A DNA stretch of 5,715 bases, taken from positions 1 to 5,715 of the forward strand of contig QHZX01000174.1 in NCBI GenBank assembly GCA_003224835.1. The letters run 5' to 3'. The stretch's first letter is position 1; the number at the start of each line of letters is the position of its first letter. Below are positions 5,362 to 5,715 of this stretch, piece by piece. The position numbers and the translations under genes are program-made. The DNA is from Acidobacteriota bacterium. GTDB lineage: Bacteria; Acidobacteriota; Terriglobia; Terriglobales; Acidobacteriaceae. Below the pieces are notes generated by a model. It was not told where the DNA came from, did not search any database, and saw only the letters and a list, made by a program, of their open reading frames with translations.

Positions 5362-5715
5362 CTACTTTTGCACGATCGTGAGCTCGTGTTTGCCGACGGT
5401 CGCCATGTCGATTCGGTCGGGAAGAGCGAATTCAGAATCCAGGCCTAATTCCGGATATTTGGGCTTGAGGAATTTGTCTACAAATAGTTGCAACACGAAA
5501 CGCGGCACTTCAATGGTGTCGAGAGACACTGAATCGACATGGACTTGCCCCCGGCCTCCAGACCCATGGGCGTGCACCACAACTACCACTTCATGAACGC
5601 CGCTGAAAATGGAAAGCAACGGATTGGAAGAGTGCGCGCCTTCCCGAATTCGATCGAAATCGACGCGCGTATTCCCGGTGACAACTCCGTCATCGCCCTC
5701 GAGTTTTACCGACTG
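5362..5715 (-). CDS. Hypothetical protein, C-terminal part (5' end outside window)
   Basis: I do not recognise this protein with confidence. The frame is open from the right edge to a TAG at 5364-5362 and gives 117 residues. They begin QSVKLEGDDGVVTG, go through FDRIREGAHSSNPLLS, and carry a hydrophobic beta-like stretch VHEVVVVVHAHGSGGRGQVHVD, an amphipathic helix-like part FVLQLFVDKFLKPKYPELG, and end DMATVGKHELTIVQK. The alternation of beta-like segments, a proline followed by a long helix, and a final short strand resembles lipid-binding barrel proteins such as LmeA/DUF2993 or YceB, but this is only an impression. An internal TTG at 5619 is not a real start, because the frame continues upstream without a stop. 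It is followed by about 100 bp before the acyltransferase, with no clear terminator, so co-transcription is possible. Confidence 0.7.
   Translation of the reverse strand, partial: QSVKLEGDDGVVTGNTRVDFDRIREGAHSSNPLLSIFSGVHEVVVVVHAHGSGGRGQVHVDSVSLDTIEVPRFVLQLFVDKFLKPKYPELGLDSEFALPDRIDMATVGKHELTIVQK

Overview
The window is a compact run of seven genes, all read from the minus strand, so transcription runs from the right edge to the left. Gene content and order (site-2 protease, trpS, scpA, scpB, rluB-type pseudouridine synthase) fit a chromosomal housekeeping locus of an Acidobacteria-like bacterium (Terriglobia / Koribacter type). The moderately high GC, the protein style and the GC-rich palindromic repeats agree with this. 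The taxonomic call is an inference from recall and was not tested by a search.

Right part (4463-5715): the C-terminal end of an unrecognised protein runs off the right edge. After about 100 bp containing a small perfect hairpin and a good ribosome binding site comes a left-handed beta-helix (hexapeptide repeat) acyltransferase of the kind used on sugars or cell-envelope polymers. About 205 bp then separate it from the next start.

Middle and left part (1-4331): a probable operon. A short membrane-embedded M50 zinc protease overlaps trpS by one base (TAATG). trpS is followed after 7 bp by scpA. scpB follows after 71 bp that are filled almost entirely by an imperfect inverted repeat. After another 99 bp comes an RluB-family 23S rRNA pseudouridine synthase, cut by the left edge. 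ScpA and ScpB form the non-SMC part of the SMC condensin complex. TrpRS and RluB serve translation and ribosome maturation, and the protease probably acts in membrane protein turnover or signalling.

The most notable observation is in the rluB gene. Its reading frame is interrupted, without being broken, by about 48 extra codons that consist of palindromic and directly repeated DNA: two identical 20-bp copies 42 bp apart plus a second, different palindrome. This looks like an in-frame insertion of dispersed intergenic repeats into a coding sequence. The second is a four-cysteine motif in TrpRS close to the [4Fe-4S] site described in Thermotoga maritima TrpRS. I saw no CRISPR array, tRNA, rRNA, insertion sequence or defence system, and no wholly new multi-gene system.
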